Assembly: GCF_946482605.1 (NCBI RefSeq)
Contig: NZ_CAMLSE010000028.1
Span: forward strand, 1 to 64,000
DNA: 64,000 bases
Direction of reading: 5' to 3'
Origin: an uncultured Dyadobacter sp.
GTDB lineage: Bacteria; Bacteroidota; Bacteroidia; Cytophagales; Spirosomataceae
Below are positions 46,615 to 54,874 of this stretch, one piece after another. A program made the position numbers and the translations under genes. The notes beneath the pieces were generated by a model. It made no database searches and was not told the DNA's origin. It was given only the letters and a program-made list of their open reading frames with translations. The stretch's first letter is position 1. Each line of letters opens with the position of its first letter.

Positions 46615-47384
46615 CAAGAATCCTGATCATAGAAGATGAACAGCCCGCCGGGCAGTACCTGACCCAATTAATCCAGAAAGCCGATCCGAAAACTTACATT
46701 CTGGGTGTGATCGAGAGCGTCGAAAGCGCGATCGGGTGGCTCAGCAGCAATCCTGTTCCCGACCTGATCTTCCTCGATGTCCAGCTTGGTGACGGCACCT
46801 GCTTTCAGGTCTTTGAGCAGATTTCCATTGGATGCCCGGTCATCTTTACAACCGCCCACGACGAGTACGCATTGCGGGCATTCAAACTCAATAGCATCGA
46901 TTACCTCCTGAAACCGATCCGGCCCGAGGCCTTGAAATTCAGCCTTGACAAATACTACCAGCTCAACCAGGAGAATGCGATCAGCAAAGTAAAGTACCTG
47001 GAAGAGCTTATGCACACGGAGATCCTGAACCGCAAAAATCCGCGGCGAAGCTTCCTCGTCCCTTACCGTGACAAACTCATTCCGCTGAAAGATTCGGACT
47101 TCGCATGGCTCACGATCCGCAACAGTGTGGTTGTCACGACCCTGCACGACGACCGGAATTTCGTGCTGGATAAAACCTTGGAAGAGCTCGAAAATCAGCT
47201 CGACACTTGCAGTTTTTTCCGCGCCAACCGGCAGTTTATCATTTCCCGGCAATGCATTACAGAAATCGAGCTTTACTTTAACGGCCGGCTGCTGGTCAGG
47301 ACGTCGCCTGCATCGCCGAACCAAATCCTGATTTCAAAAGAGCGGGTACCTGTTTTTAAGAAATGGTTTGAAGAACAGATGTGA
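46611..47384 (+). CDS. LytTR-family response regulator
   Basis: A 257-residue regulator. The receiver (1-120) has the acidic pair IIEDEQP, phosphoacceptor D54 in LIFLDVQLGDG, a threonine in FTTAHDEYAL and the lysine in YLLKPI. The LytTR DNA-binding domain (about 150-255) has the expected SFLVPYRDKLIPL start and an FFRANRQFIISRQCI core. The start overlaps the kinase stop by 4 bp. Likely targets are the divergent SnoaL cluster, its own operon, or the bestrophin/LCIB pair 115 bp downstream; the position favours these but proves none. Confidence 0.94.
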   Translation: MTRILIIEDEQPAGQYLTQLIQKADPKTYILGVIESVESAIGWLSSNPVPDLIFLDVQLGDGTCFQVFEQISIGCPVIFTTAHDEYALRAFKLNSIDYLLKPIRPEALKFSLDKYYQLNQENAISKVKYLEELMHTEILNRKNPRRSFLVPYRDKLIPLKDSDFAWLTIRNSVVVTTLHDDRNFVLDKTLEELENQLDTCSFFRANRQFIISRQCITEIELYFNGRLLVRTSPASPNQILISKERVPVFKKWFEEQM

Positions 47385-47498
47385 AAATCCAGGGGTGCAT
47401 TTAGCAGTTTGATCAACGATATTTGCTGTTTCGCCCAAGTTCGGGTAAAGTTTAGGATGCCAATGTAAATCTTCGCGGCATCATTAAGCCCTTGCCCG

Positions 47499-48476
47499 AT
47501 GTATACCGCCCGTGAAATCAAACTCAGGATCATATTATCCTTTGCCTGGAAGGCCATTCTGTTTTGCTTCCTTTATGCAACTTCCCTGTGTATCCTCAGT
47601 CGATGGCTGGGCGTCGCGATCGGGATTTCCTTTGTTCCGATTGGGCTGATCGGTACCGCGGTTGCTTTCTATGTGGGTTTTAAAAACAACTCATCCTATG
47701 AAAGGCTTTGGGAAGCGCGGCGCATCTGGGGTGCGTTCGTCAATGCAAGCCGTACCTGGGGCGCCCAGGTGAGTACAGGCGTTCATGCGGACCAGGCGAT
47801 CAAGTCGCAACTCATGCACAGGCATATCGCATACGTGAATGCAGTCCGTATTCAGCTGCGTGCAAAAAGCGTGTGGAATGATACCGATACCACGGCCCAT
47901 TCGGTGGTCAGAACACATCATAGCACCGAGGATGCGTCCCTCGCGAACCTGCTGCGGCAACTCGTCACGGAAGAAGAGGCTGCCTATTTTCTTTCCAAAA
48001 AGAACCCGGCAACCCATATCATGAAGGCCCAGGCAGCGCAACTCGATCTGCTGTTCCAACAGGGGCAGGTCAACGAGATGCCGCATTTTCACATGATGAA
48101 TGTCGTGCAGGAGTTCTACAACCAGCAAGGTGCAGCCGAGCGGATCAAGAACTTTCCGTTTCCGAGACAGTATGCTTATTTCAGCAAGGTTTTTGTGTGG
48201 CTTTTCATACTCGTGCTCCCATTCGGGCTGATCAATGAGTTTGCCAAGCTGGGCGAAAACCTGATCTGGCTGGCGATACCGAGCTACATGCTGATCGCCT
48301 GGGTTTTCAACACCATGGAGGTGGTGGGCGACACGAGCGAAAACCCGTTCGAAAATGCCATCAACGACATTCCGATGACGGCGATTTGCCGCACCATCGA
48401 GATTGATCTTCGTGAAATGCTGGATGAAAGCAACGTCCCTGCTCCTATTACGCCCATCAATCATATCTTAATGTAA
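47499..48476 (+). CDS. Bestrophin family anion channel
   Basis: A 325-residue membrane protein of the bestrophin/UPF0187 family, pentameric channels for chloride or bicarbonate. The family core is present: FVPIGLIGTAVAFYVGFKN (45-63), then SSYERLWEARRIWGAFV, and after the third and fourth hydrophobic segments (about 225-245 and 255-275) the loop GDTSENPFENAINDIP, equivalent to the acidic clasp of animal bestrophins. Four membrane segments are visible. The LCIB-type carbonic-anhydrase-like gene starts 5 bp after its stop, so both are co-transcribed, which points to bicarbonate as the permeant ion. A 114 bp gap separates it from the LytTR gene; GATATTTG there is a weak -7 candidate. Confidence 0.93.
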   Translation: MYTAREIKLRIILSFAWKAILFCFLYATSLCILSRWLGVAIGISFVPIGLIGTAVAFYVGFKNNSSYERLWEARRIWGAFVNASRTWGAQVSTGVHADQAIKSQLMHRHIAYVNAVRIQLRAKSVWNDTDTTAHSVVRTHHSTEDASLANLLRQLVTEEEAAYFLSKKNPATHIMKAQAAQLDLLFQQGQVNEMPHFHMMNVVQEFYNQQGAAERIKNFPFPRQYAYFSKVFVWLFILVLPFGLINEFAKLGENLIWLAIPSYMLIAWVFNTMEVVGDTSENPFENAINDIPMTAICRTIEIDLREMLDESNVPAPITPINHILM

Positions 48477-48481
48477 TCATC

Positions 48482-49171
48482 ATGCTCGAACAAGTCCGGA
48501 AGTACTTTCCCAATGCCGTCCCGTCGAATGACTTTGTGTTGAACATCTATCAAAAACTAGCACCTTACGAGCTCACGCCCGACAAAATTCTGTTGGCGCA
48601 TTCTATCTGCTCCGACGACGTCAATGCGATCGAATATCCCGAAACCGGGCGACAAATGCTGGGGCCGTTTAACCTCGGCGGTTTGAACGGCTACCCGTTT
48701 ACGGGCCTTACGGGCATGAGCGCATTCGCGCACCACGTTCCGGAGGATGGCGCTGCATTGATATTCTACGCCCCGCACATCGGTGTAAGTGCCGAAGGAG
48801 AACTCGGTAAAATCCTTCGCGTAGGTCAGCACGAAACTTCCAGTTGCTGCGGGGCAGCGATACTTGCACTAAGCCGCCTGCTAAAAAACGAAATCATCCC
48901 CGGAGAAAAACCCGAGGATGATTATCAGCAACATACTTTGCAATCTTTTTTGCATCAGGAAAAAGACCGGATTCTGAATGCCGCCCACCCGATCAAGGAA
49001 GCGACCGAAGTCATTTTCGAACAATCCGGCAAGCTTATCGATCGCCTCATCCCTCAAACTGCGTTCACCGGAAAGCACGTGTTTGTTGTCGGTGCTATTA
49101 TCGTTAATACGGATTGGCAGTATGGGTCGTTTTTGGAGTTGAGGCGATTTGAAAAATGGGAACGTTCCTAA
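48482..49171 (+). CDS. LCIB-family (limiting-CO2-inducible, beta-carbonic-anhydrase-like) protein
   Basis: A 229-residue soluble protein. It shows the pattern of the LCIB/LCIC family, known from algal CO2-concentrating mechanisms and structurally related to beta-carbonic anhydrases: HSICSDDVN (40-48), TGR (55-57), FNLGGLNGYPFTGLTGMSAF (63-82), AHHVPEDG (83-90), YAPHIGVSAEGELG and HETSSCCGA (117-125). Candidate zinc ligands are C43, H84 or H85, and C122 or C123, with D45 or D46 and R57 as the Asp/Arg dyad. The assignment is from memory of the family motifs, not a search. It is probably a cytoplasmic CO2/bicarbonate interconverting enzyme. It follows the bestrophin gene by 5 bp. No signal or membrane segment is seen. 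Confidence 0.75.
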   Translation: MLEQVRKYFPNAVPSNDFVLNIYQKLAPYELTPDKILLAHSICSDDVNAIEYPETGRQMLGPFNLGGLNGYPFTGLTGMSAFAHHVPEDGAALIFYAPHIGVSAEGELGKILRVGQHETSSCCGAAILALSRLLKNEIIPGEKPEDDYQQHTLQSFLHQEKDRILNAAHPIKEATEVIFEQSGKLIDRLIPQTAFTGKHVFVVGAIIVNTDWQYGSFLELRRFEKWERS

Positions 49172-49180
49172 ATGTTTCAA

Positions 49181-49939
49181 CTAGTCAGCAGTCACCTTCA
49201 GCGCATCGCCATATATCACTATCCCGTTTCCTAAAATGGCGTATGCGCGGTAAAACATTTCCTGGATTGGGTTTTGGTTCACATTTAAGCCGGCTTTCGT
49301 GTGAACTCCATCCATTGCTGGCATCGGAAAAACAATCTTGGTTCCGTTTTCCACCGTTGGGTTCTGATTGATGGGTTGCTGTGGAGTAGCCCTGCTTGAA
49401 AAAACAATTCCAAATTCGCTGATTGTCTGACCGGAAGAGGCCAGATTCAACCTAAAATTAAGAGTCCCGTCGGCATTAGACGACAGTATATCGAGTGTGG
49501 AAACCTTGGCCCCATTGTCCTGCGACGGACCATCCTTGTCAATCACCATCACATCACCATAAATAACAGCCCCACCTTGAACAACCGCATAAGCCCGGTA
49601 GTACATTTCAACAAATGGTGCAACTTGCTCTACCTTAATATGCTGCCCATTTGATGCGGGTAATGGAAATATTGCTTTGGTATCCGCAACCGTAGGTGTT
49701 GTATGAAAATCATTATCGTTCGCATTCTCTTTGAGGCTATATACAACTCCATATTCCACGATCGGAAAATCGCCAGCCTCGACAATGACTTTGAAACTGA
49801 CAGCAGGTGCAGTTGGTGTTGCAATGGCCTCCCCTGTGATGACTCTCGGCTGCCTGCCAGGCTCATGATCCGTACAGGAAAAACAAAAAAGCAAGACAAA
49901 CGCGAGGAGTCCGCCGATTCGGATAGATAACTGTTTCAT
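49181..49939 (-). CDS. Lipoprotein with two FN3-like repeats
   Basis: A 252-residue outer- or inner-membrane lipoprotein. The signal peptide ends in a lipobox FCFSC with lipidated C22, followed by TDHEPG. The mature part is two copies of an approximately 110-residue beta-rich repeat: EYGVVYS (62-68) ... MYYRAYA (112-118) ... VIYGD, and EFGIVFS (175-181) ... MFYRAYA (228-234) ... VIYGD. This resembles Bacteroidota FN3-like or fibronectin-type surface repeats. It is a paralogue of the lipoprotein at 50258-51025, which shares the CTDH start and the same repeat keys. The function is unknown. Its stop lies 9 bp from the convergent LCIB-type gene. Confidence 0.88.
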   Translation of the reverse strand: MKQLSIRIGGLLAFVLLFCFSCTDHEPGRQPRVITGEAIATPTAPAVSFKVIVEAGDFPIVEYGVVYSLKENANDNDFHTTPTVADTKAIFPLPASNGQHIKVEQVAPFVEMYYRAYAVVQGGAVIYGDVMVIDKDGPSQDNGAKVSTLDILSSNADGTLNFRLNLASSGQTISEFGIVFSSRATPQQPINQNPTVENGTKIVFPMPAMDGVHTKAGLNVNQNPIQEMFYRAYAILGNGIVIYGDALKVTAD

Positions 49940-50180
49940 GGTTTGATTTCGATTAAGTGATTGTGTTTACGTTATTTACCCGCAATAATAAATTGGTTGG
50001 ACGGGCATTCCAGCACACTACATGGTAGCGATAATCAAACGGCGTTCGATCAATTATTCATCGGTTATTCCATTCCTCATGAAGGAAGAAACCGGGCCTC
50101 ACACGATGCCCATTACAGGTGAGCAGCAAGGGCATTCCCTTGATATCCGGCAGCACAATGCAAGACATTGCAAAAGCCAA

Positions 50181-50223
50181 AATCCTTCAAAGGAACGCTT
50201 GCGGAGCCACCCTTCGAAGGATT
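50181..50223 (-). other. Inverted repeat in the gap between the two lipoprotein genes (possible terminator)
   Basis: AATCCTTCAAAGG (50181-50193) pairs with CCTTCGAAGGATT (50211-50223) over 13 bp with one G-T wobble and a 17 bp loop. On the minus strand, the direction of both flanking genes, the stem is followed by TTTGGCTTTTG, so it may end transcription of the upstream lipoprotein gene. The rest of the 318 bp gap (49940-50257) shows no gene or promoter I can support. Confidence 0.45.
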
Positions 50224-50257
50224 TCAGTTATTACGTTTGGTAACGTCTTATCAGGAT

Positions 50258-51025
50258 TTATTTTTTGGCATGACCCACATAACGCCCATATTCAATGGTA
50301 TCGTCGGTGTATTTCACATAACTCCTTAGATATATTTCGCTGATGCTACTTTCCGGGATTTTATCCAGTCTGAAACCCATTCCCGACCCACCTACCGGAA
50401 TTTTTACTTTTTCGTAGTTAAATGAGGTCGCCTTGTCAGCGATTGTGGGAAGCGAATTTGCAGGCTTGTTACCGTTTACACCATAAGAATAGACCACGCC
50501 GTACTCCTTAATCATTTTGCTTCCCTGGTCCAGCAGTATCAGGCCACAGTCATAAGGCTTCGTCAAATCCGGAGTTCCCACGGATTCCAGCACCGTCCGT
50601 CCCGATTTATCTTCCTTATATTCCCGCACACTTCCATACAATACGGACGTATTTTTGAGAATAGCATACGCACGATAGAACATCTTGAAATAACCATTGG
50701 CAGGAGCTGCCGCCAAATGCGTATGATTGGCCTGCGATGGTTTAGCTGAAAAAACAATTCTCGGCCAGTCGGTCGTGGGAACTTCCTGATAAGCCTTTAC
50801 GGCTTCGTAGTACATGATACTGTAAACAACTCCAAACTCCTGTACAGCATTCTCGTCCAGCCCTTGTAAACTAACATTGAACCTGTATTGATTGGAGTTC
50901 TCGACCATTAACTCTCCGGTCTGGATCTGCACAACCGGATTTTCCGGTCCGTGATCAGTACACGCATTGCACGCCATGCCGATCACTGCGACCAACGCAG
51001 TGATTCGGCGGATCATTTTTTTCAT
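50258..51025 (-). CDS. Lipoprotein paralogue with FN3-like repeats
   Basis: A 255-residue lipoprotein with signal peptide and lipobox GMACNAC (C22), followed by TDHGPE. It has two repeats keyed by EFGVVYS ... MFYRAYA and EYGVVYS ... EIYLRSYV, the second with a diverged C-terminal key. It is homologous to the 49181-49939 lipoprotein through the repeat keys and the CTDH start, but most other residues differ, so the duplication is old. Probably exposed on the cell surface or in the periplasm; role unknown. A strong dyad symmetry lies 10 bp upstream of its ATG. Confidence 0.87.
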   Translation of the reverse strand: MKKMIRRITALVAVIGMACNACTDHGPENPVVQIQTGELMVENSNQYRFNVSLQGLDENAVQEFGVVYSIMYYEAVKAYQEVPTTDWPRIVFSAKPSQANHTHLAAAPANGYFKMFYRAYAILKNTSVLYGSVREYKEDKSGRTVLESVGTPDLTKPYDCGLILLDQGSKMIKEYGVVYSYGVNGNKPANSLPTIADKATSFNYEKVKIPVGGSGMGFRLDKIPESSISEIYLRSYVKYTDDTIEYGRYVGHAKK

Positions 51026-51034
51026 AATGTGATT

Positions 51035-51085
51035 CCGTTAATAATATAGTATTGTAGAAACTACTACAATAGTACACGTTAACGG
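51035..51085 (-). promoter_or_regulatory. Dyad-symmetric element upstream of lipoprotein gene
   Basis: TAGTATTGTAG (51047-51057) and CTACAATAGTA (51064-51074) form an imperfect palindrome (10 of 11 pairs, 6 bp centre), nested in wider arms CCGTTAAT (51035-51042) and GTTAACGG (51078-51085). A third CCGTTAAC follows at 51113-51120. It sits 10 bp before the lipoprotein start codon, so it could be an operator or a leader hairpin. The remaining 51086-51248 has no gene I can support. Confidence 0.5.
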
Positions 51086-51248
51086 AACAAGCATTTACGT
51101 TACACCCAGTGTCCGTTAACCAACGGCGTTGAATCATTTATTGATCGATCGCAAGTCTGAATCAGACGTGGTGCTTTATCTGATCAGGTGTTCGTATTTG
51201 GCGGAAATTATCGACATATCCCGACAATCCGTATGCGATTGCCGCAAA

Positions 51249-52646
51249 TCAGTATTCCATCCGAAATGCGGACAGGTCGGGCAGGTGTTTCTTCGTTCGG
51301 CTCAACTCATATCGGTAGATCACCTGCCCCAGATTTTTCATAAACGGGTAGCAAACTTCCTTGTATTCATAACGATCGTCGTTATAGACCCCGTCCTCAT
51401 TCGACTGGACAACGGCGCTTAGGAGAAATTCGACTTTGTTCTCAAAATCTACGAAATAAGCATTGTCTATAATGAACCCGTAAGAGTCGCCGTACTTATT
51501 AAAAATCCTGACATTCGGTTGCGGATCACTCTCCTTGTCGGCTCCGTAAAAAAGAAACTTTGCATATAACGGCCAGTAATCCGTCCGGTGATAATGTGGA
51601 CGATCGCTTTCCGTCGGCATTTTGCTCAGGTAAGTGTAAATCAGTCTGTAATCATCCGGTTTCAGACGAAACCGCGCGGATGGGGGAAACGTCTCCGGAA
51701 AAAACAACTTCTTCATCACCTTCTGCTGATCGGTTAGGCTGAATGCGTTCCTGTTTTCCATATTAAACGGTCTGGCCACGAGCTTGTCGGAACTGTCCAT
51801 ATATGCCCGTCCCATCGAAGTATTGGTCAGCTTCAAAGGATAGTCTTTGGGATCAAACCGTCCTGGCTGCGAATACAGCAATGTCGTTCCGTCGTAAAAC
51901 CGGATGGGATTGGTATGCCTGGAAGTCGCCTCGGTGTCTTTCACGGCGTAGCGGTTGAGAATGCGGCTGGTTGTCAGGCCGTGGTCCGCTAGTCTGCGGT
52001 TGATCTCTGCCCTCCCGATCCATTCATATAGCCGGTTGTAGGCATCGTTATCACTCACCAGCAGGATCTTCTTGATGTAATGTTCCAACGAAGGAAGACC
52101 GTTTGACGAGGAACTATCCCTATCTACGGCAGTTTGCTTCGTAAAATCAGCACCGGTTATCATCGCGCTGGATTTACTTAAACCTGGAATCCCGAGCTCG
52201 TTTAATTTTTCCAAAGCAAAGATCACCGTCGGCAACTTGACGGTACTGGCCGGAAAGAAATAATGGAGATCATCCAGATTATAGCTGAAACTTTTGAAAT
52301 GAGGCACATTATCCTTGTCCCGGTCGATCTGCGTGTACAAGATCTGCACCTGGTTCTTTTGAGGATGTTTGAGGATACCGCCGAAAAGATCCGAACGGCT
52401 TCGGAGTAGCTTTTCCAGGAACACCGTGTCGGGCTGCTGTGCCAGGGAGAAGTGGCTGACTGCTAGCAGCAGGGCTAGAAAGAGGTGTTTGAGGCGATGT
52501 GGAGGGATGCTGTCGCGCTCGCGCGTGTACGTACGTGAGGCTTGGTCGCTGGGTGGTGCCCAGGTCTGGCCCGAGGGTTGGACCGAGGTCTCGCCCCGGC
52601 CCCAGGGTTGAAACCCTGGGTTGTGTGGGGAGGGACTGTCACTCAT
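51249..52646 (-). CDS. Serine hydrolase, class-A-beta-lactamase-like, with repeat-derived N-terminus
   Basis: A 465-residue protein. The catalytic domain has the S-x-x-K tetrad ASTVK in [19 protein letters not shown] and the SDN motif ([14 protein letters not shown]), as in beta-lactamase-like or D,D-peptidase-related enzymes (beta-lactamase2 group). The mature protein is probably periplasmic, because residues 53-69 ([16 protein letters not shown]) look like a signal peptide. Before it lie about 50 odd residues (start [20 protein letters not shown]) encoded by a palindromic repeat element. No other ATG, GTG or TTG in frame precedes the signal peptide, so the start at 52646, which overlaps the rluF stop by 8 bp, is used with caution. 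Whether it acts on beta-lactams cannot be told. Confidence 0.82.
   Translation of the reverse strand: MSDSPSPHNPGFQPWGRGETSVQPSGQTWAPPSDQASRTYTRERDSIPPHRLKHLFLALLLAVSHFSLAQQPDTVFLEKLLRSRSDLFGGILKHPQKNQVQILYTQIDRDKDNVPHFKSFSYNLDDLHYFFPASTVKLPTVIFALEKLNELGIPGLSKSSAMITGADFTKQTAVDRDSSSSNGLPSLEHYIKKILLVSDNDAYNRLYEWIGRAEINRRLADHGLTTSRILNRYAVKDTEATSRHTNPIRFYDGTTLLYSQPGRFDPKDYPLKLTNTSMGRAYMDSSDKLVARPFNMENRNAFSLTDQQKVMKKLFFPETFPPSARFRLKPDDYRLIYTYLSKMPTESDRPHYHRTDYWPLYAKFLFYGADKESDPQPNVRIFNKYGDSYGFIIDNAYFVDFENKVEFLLSAVVQSNEDGVYNDDRYEYKEVCYPFMKNLGQVIYRYELSRTKKHLPDLSAFRMEY
52514..52620. repeat. Palindrome-rich element at the 5' end of the serine hydrolase gene
   Basis: Within 107 bp: CGCGC-TC-GCGCG (52514-52525), CACGTACGTAC on the minus strand nearby, several GGTC/GACC and GGCC blocks (52543-52600), and CCCAGGGTT-GA-AACCCTGGG (52601-52620), a perfect 9 bp stem. 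This last palindrome belongs to a type often seen as interspersed repeats in bacterial genomes. The element is in-frame with, and forms, the N-terminal extension of the serine hydrolase. No transposase is close. Confidence 0.7.
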
Positions 52647-53385
52647 CCCAGTCAGTGAGGTAGGAACCTTCCTCCGTCTTTACCGAATGCGCAACGGCTT
52701 CGTTGATTTCTGCCATTTCGGACGGGGTCAGGTCCCTCCATTTCCCTACCGGCAGGTTATCCAGCGTTACGTTCATGATGCGGACCCGTCTGAGCCTGGT
52801 GACATTATAGCCCAGGTATTCGCACATTCGCCTGATCTGGCGGTTGAGGCCTTGCGTGAGGATGACCGTAAAAACAAAACTGCTTTCCTTTCTGACGAAA
52901 CACTTTTTGGTGACTTGTCCCAAAACCGGAACACCCGCCGACATTTTTTGTACAAAATCCGGCGTAATCGGTTTGTTGACCGTCACCACATATTCCTTTT
53001 CATGGCTGTTTCCCGCCCTCAGTATCTTATTGACGATATCGCCGTCGCTGGTCAGGAAAATGAGTCCTTCGGAAGGCTTATCGAGCCGCCCGATCGGGAA
53101 AATGCGTTCCTTATGCCGGATGTAATCGATGATATTGCCTTTGATGTGCCGCTCTGTAGTACAGGTAATGCCCACGGGTTTGTTGAATGCAATGTATACG
53201 CCCGCCTTTTTGGCTTTCAGCGGTTTTCCATTGATTTTCACGTCGTCCCCCTCCGAGGCTTTGTCGCCCAACACGGCCACGCGGCCATTCAATGTCACCC
53301 GACCTTGCTCCACGAGCTTGTCGGCCTCTCTCCTCGAACAGAAACCCGTTTCGCTGATAAATTTATTGATCCTGATTGGCTCCAC
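52639..53385 (-). CDS. rluF: 23S rRNA pseudouridine synthase RluF-type
   Basis: A 248-residue enzyme that isomerises a uridine of 23S rRNA (U2604 in the E. coli numbering for RluF). An S4 RNA-binding domain (about 3-60: [20 protein letters not shown]) precedes the catalytic RsuA/RluB-type domain with the key aspartate in [17 protein letters not shown], and the family pattern [16 protein letters not shown]. The sequence is closer to RluF (YjbC) than to RluB/RsuA. The stop is shared with the start region of the downstream serine hydrolase gene. A divergent promoter region of 161 bp separates it from the AXE1 esterase gene. Confidence 0.92.
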   Translation of the reverse strand: MEPIRINKFISETGFCSRREADKLVEQGRVTLNGRVAVLGDKASEGDDVKINGKPLKAKKAGVYIAFNKPVGITCTTERHIKGNIIDYIRHKERIFPIGRLDKPSEGLIFLTSDGDIVNKILRAGNSHEKEYVVTVNKPITPDFVQKMSAGVPVLGQVTKKCFVRKESSFVFTVILTQGLNRQIRRMCEYLGYNVTRLRRVRIMNVTLDNLPVGKWRDLTPSEMAEINEAVAHSVKTEEGSYLTDWDE

Positions 53386-53546
53386 TGCTTGATTGATCCT
53401 TTTCCCTCGTCAAGGTTTGCTAAATAGTTGCCAAATTAATCCAAATCGGAAAAAATATGTGGTTACAAACAAAGATTCCCGCGTTTTTCCTCTTTATCTC
53501 ACAATTCTAAATTCTTTCCATCATAAATAGAACAAATTGCCGGTCT

Positions 53547-54845
53547 ATGAAAAATCGCTTTTTACTGAGTCAACTCTTTATCTGGATAACTATTTTTTCC
53601 CTGCATGCGCAGCCCGTCAGGCGCCCGGTAGATGTGATCGTCACTACCGACCGCGACGACTGGACCTACAAACCGGGCGATAAGGTGCAGTTTATCGTCA
53701 CCGTGCTCCGCAATGGCAATCCAGTCAAAAACGCCCAGGTCCGCTATGAGATTGGTCTCGAAAAACTCGAACCGACCATCAAGGAAAACAAAACAGCCGC
53801 GAACGGAACACTCACCATCGACGGTGGAACATTAAAGACACCAGGCTTCCTGCGCTGCATTGCTTGGGCTACTGTCGACGGAGTGGAATTCAGGGGTCTG
53901 GCCACAGCTGGTTTCGACCCTTTGAAAATACAGCCAACGGTCTCAAACCCGGAAGATTTCGACGCTTTTTGGGATAATGCAAAAAAGGAACTCGCAAACG
54001 TGCCTATGGATGCTAAGATGACCTTGCTGCCCGAAAGATGTACCGAGAAGACCAACGTATACCATCTCAGCCTGCAAAATAATCGCCCGGGTGTACGGGT
54101 GTACGGAATTTTGAGTATACCTAAAAAAGAGGGTAAATACCCAGCATTGCTTCGTGTACCCGGCGCCGGTGTGCGCGCCTATGCGGGCGACGTCGCGACG
54201 GCCGACAAGGAAATTATCACGCTCGAAATCGGCATCCATGGCATTCCGGTGAACATGGACCCATCGGTGTACCTCGATATGGGACAAGGCGTATTAAACG
54301 GCTATCCGGCATACAACCTGGATGACAAGGATAAGTTTTATTACAAAAGGGTTTACCTCGGCTGCGTACGTGCCAATGATTTCCTGACCAGCCTGCCTCA
54401 GTACGACGGCAAAAATCTGGCGGTGAACGGCGGAAGCCAGGGTGGTGCATTATCGATCATCACCGCCGGCCTGGACCCCCGCGTCAAATGGCTGGGCGCA
54501 TTCTATCCCGCATTGAGCGACGTCACAGGCTACCTGCACGGTCGTGCGGGAGGATGGCCCCATTACTTCGATAAAAACGGAGTTAAAACCAATAATACCA
54601 AGGAAAAGCTTAACACAGTTGGCTATTACGACGTGGTTAACTTCGCTAGGCGGGTAAAAGTCCCGGGCCTCTATATCTGGGGATTCAACGACGAAACCTG
54701 CCCTCCGACATCGATGTACTCAGCCTATAACGTCACCACGGCTCCAAAAGAGCTGAAACTTTTTCTGGACACGGGGCACTGGACTTATGCGGAGGAACGG
54801 GAAATGATGAATAATTGGCTCGTTGAAAAATTGAAAGGCAAATAA
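53547..54845 (+). CDS. Acetylxylan esterase (AXE1 / cephalosporin-C deacetylase family), secreted
   Basis: A 432-residue secreted alpha/beta hydrolase. Residues 1-22 are a signal peptide (LLSQLFIWITIFSLHAQP). An Ig-like domain (about 25-115, TYKPGDKVQFIVTVLRNG) precedes the AXE1 catalytic domain with nucleophile serine in NGGSQGGALS, aspartate in GFNDETCPP and histidine in LDTGHWTY. Members remove acetyl groups from xylan-derived sugars or from antibiotic side chains. A Gfo/Idh/MocA gene follows after 29 bp, so the two are probably an operon for sugar-derivative breakdown. Confidence 0.93.
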   Translation: MKNRFLLSQLFIWITIFSLHAQPVRRPVDVIVTTDRDDWTYKPGDKVQFIVTVLRNGNPVKNAQVRYEIGLEKLEPTIKENKTAANGTLTIDGGTLKTPGFLRCIAWATVDGVEFRGLATAGFDPLKIQPTVSNPEDFDAFWDNAKKELANVPMDAKMTLLPERCTEKTNVYHLSLQNNRPGVRVYGILSIPKKEGKYPALLRVPGAGVRAYAGDVATADKEIITLEIGIHGIPVNMDPSVYLDMGQGVLNGYPAYNLDDKDKFYYKRVYLGCVRANDFLTSLPQYDGKNLAVNGGSQGGALSIITAGLDPRVKWLGAFYPALSDVTGYLHGRAGGWPHYFDKNGVKTNNTKEKLNTVGYYDVVNFARRVKVPGLYIWGFNDETCPPTSMYSAYNVTTAPKELKLFLDTGHWTYAEEREMMNNWLVEKLKGK

Positions 54846-54874
54846 CCAAAATCAAGTATACCGAAACTCATTTT

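Noticed and set aside
50022..50243. Small plus-strand frame in the gap between the lipoprotein genes
   Set aside because: It overlaps the inverted repeat, and its translation looks like random noncoding DNA.
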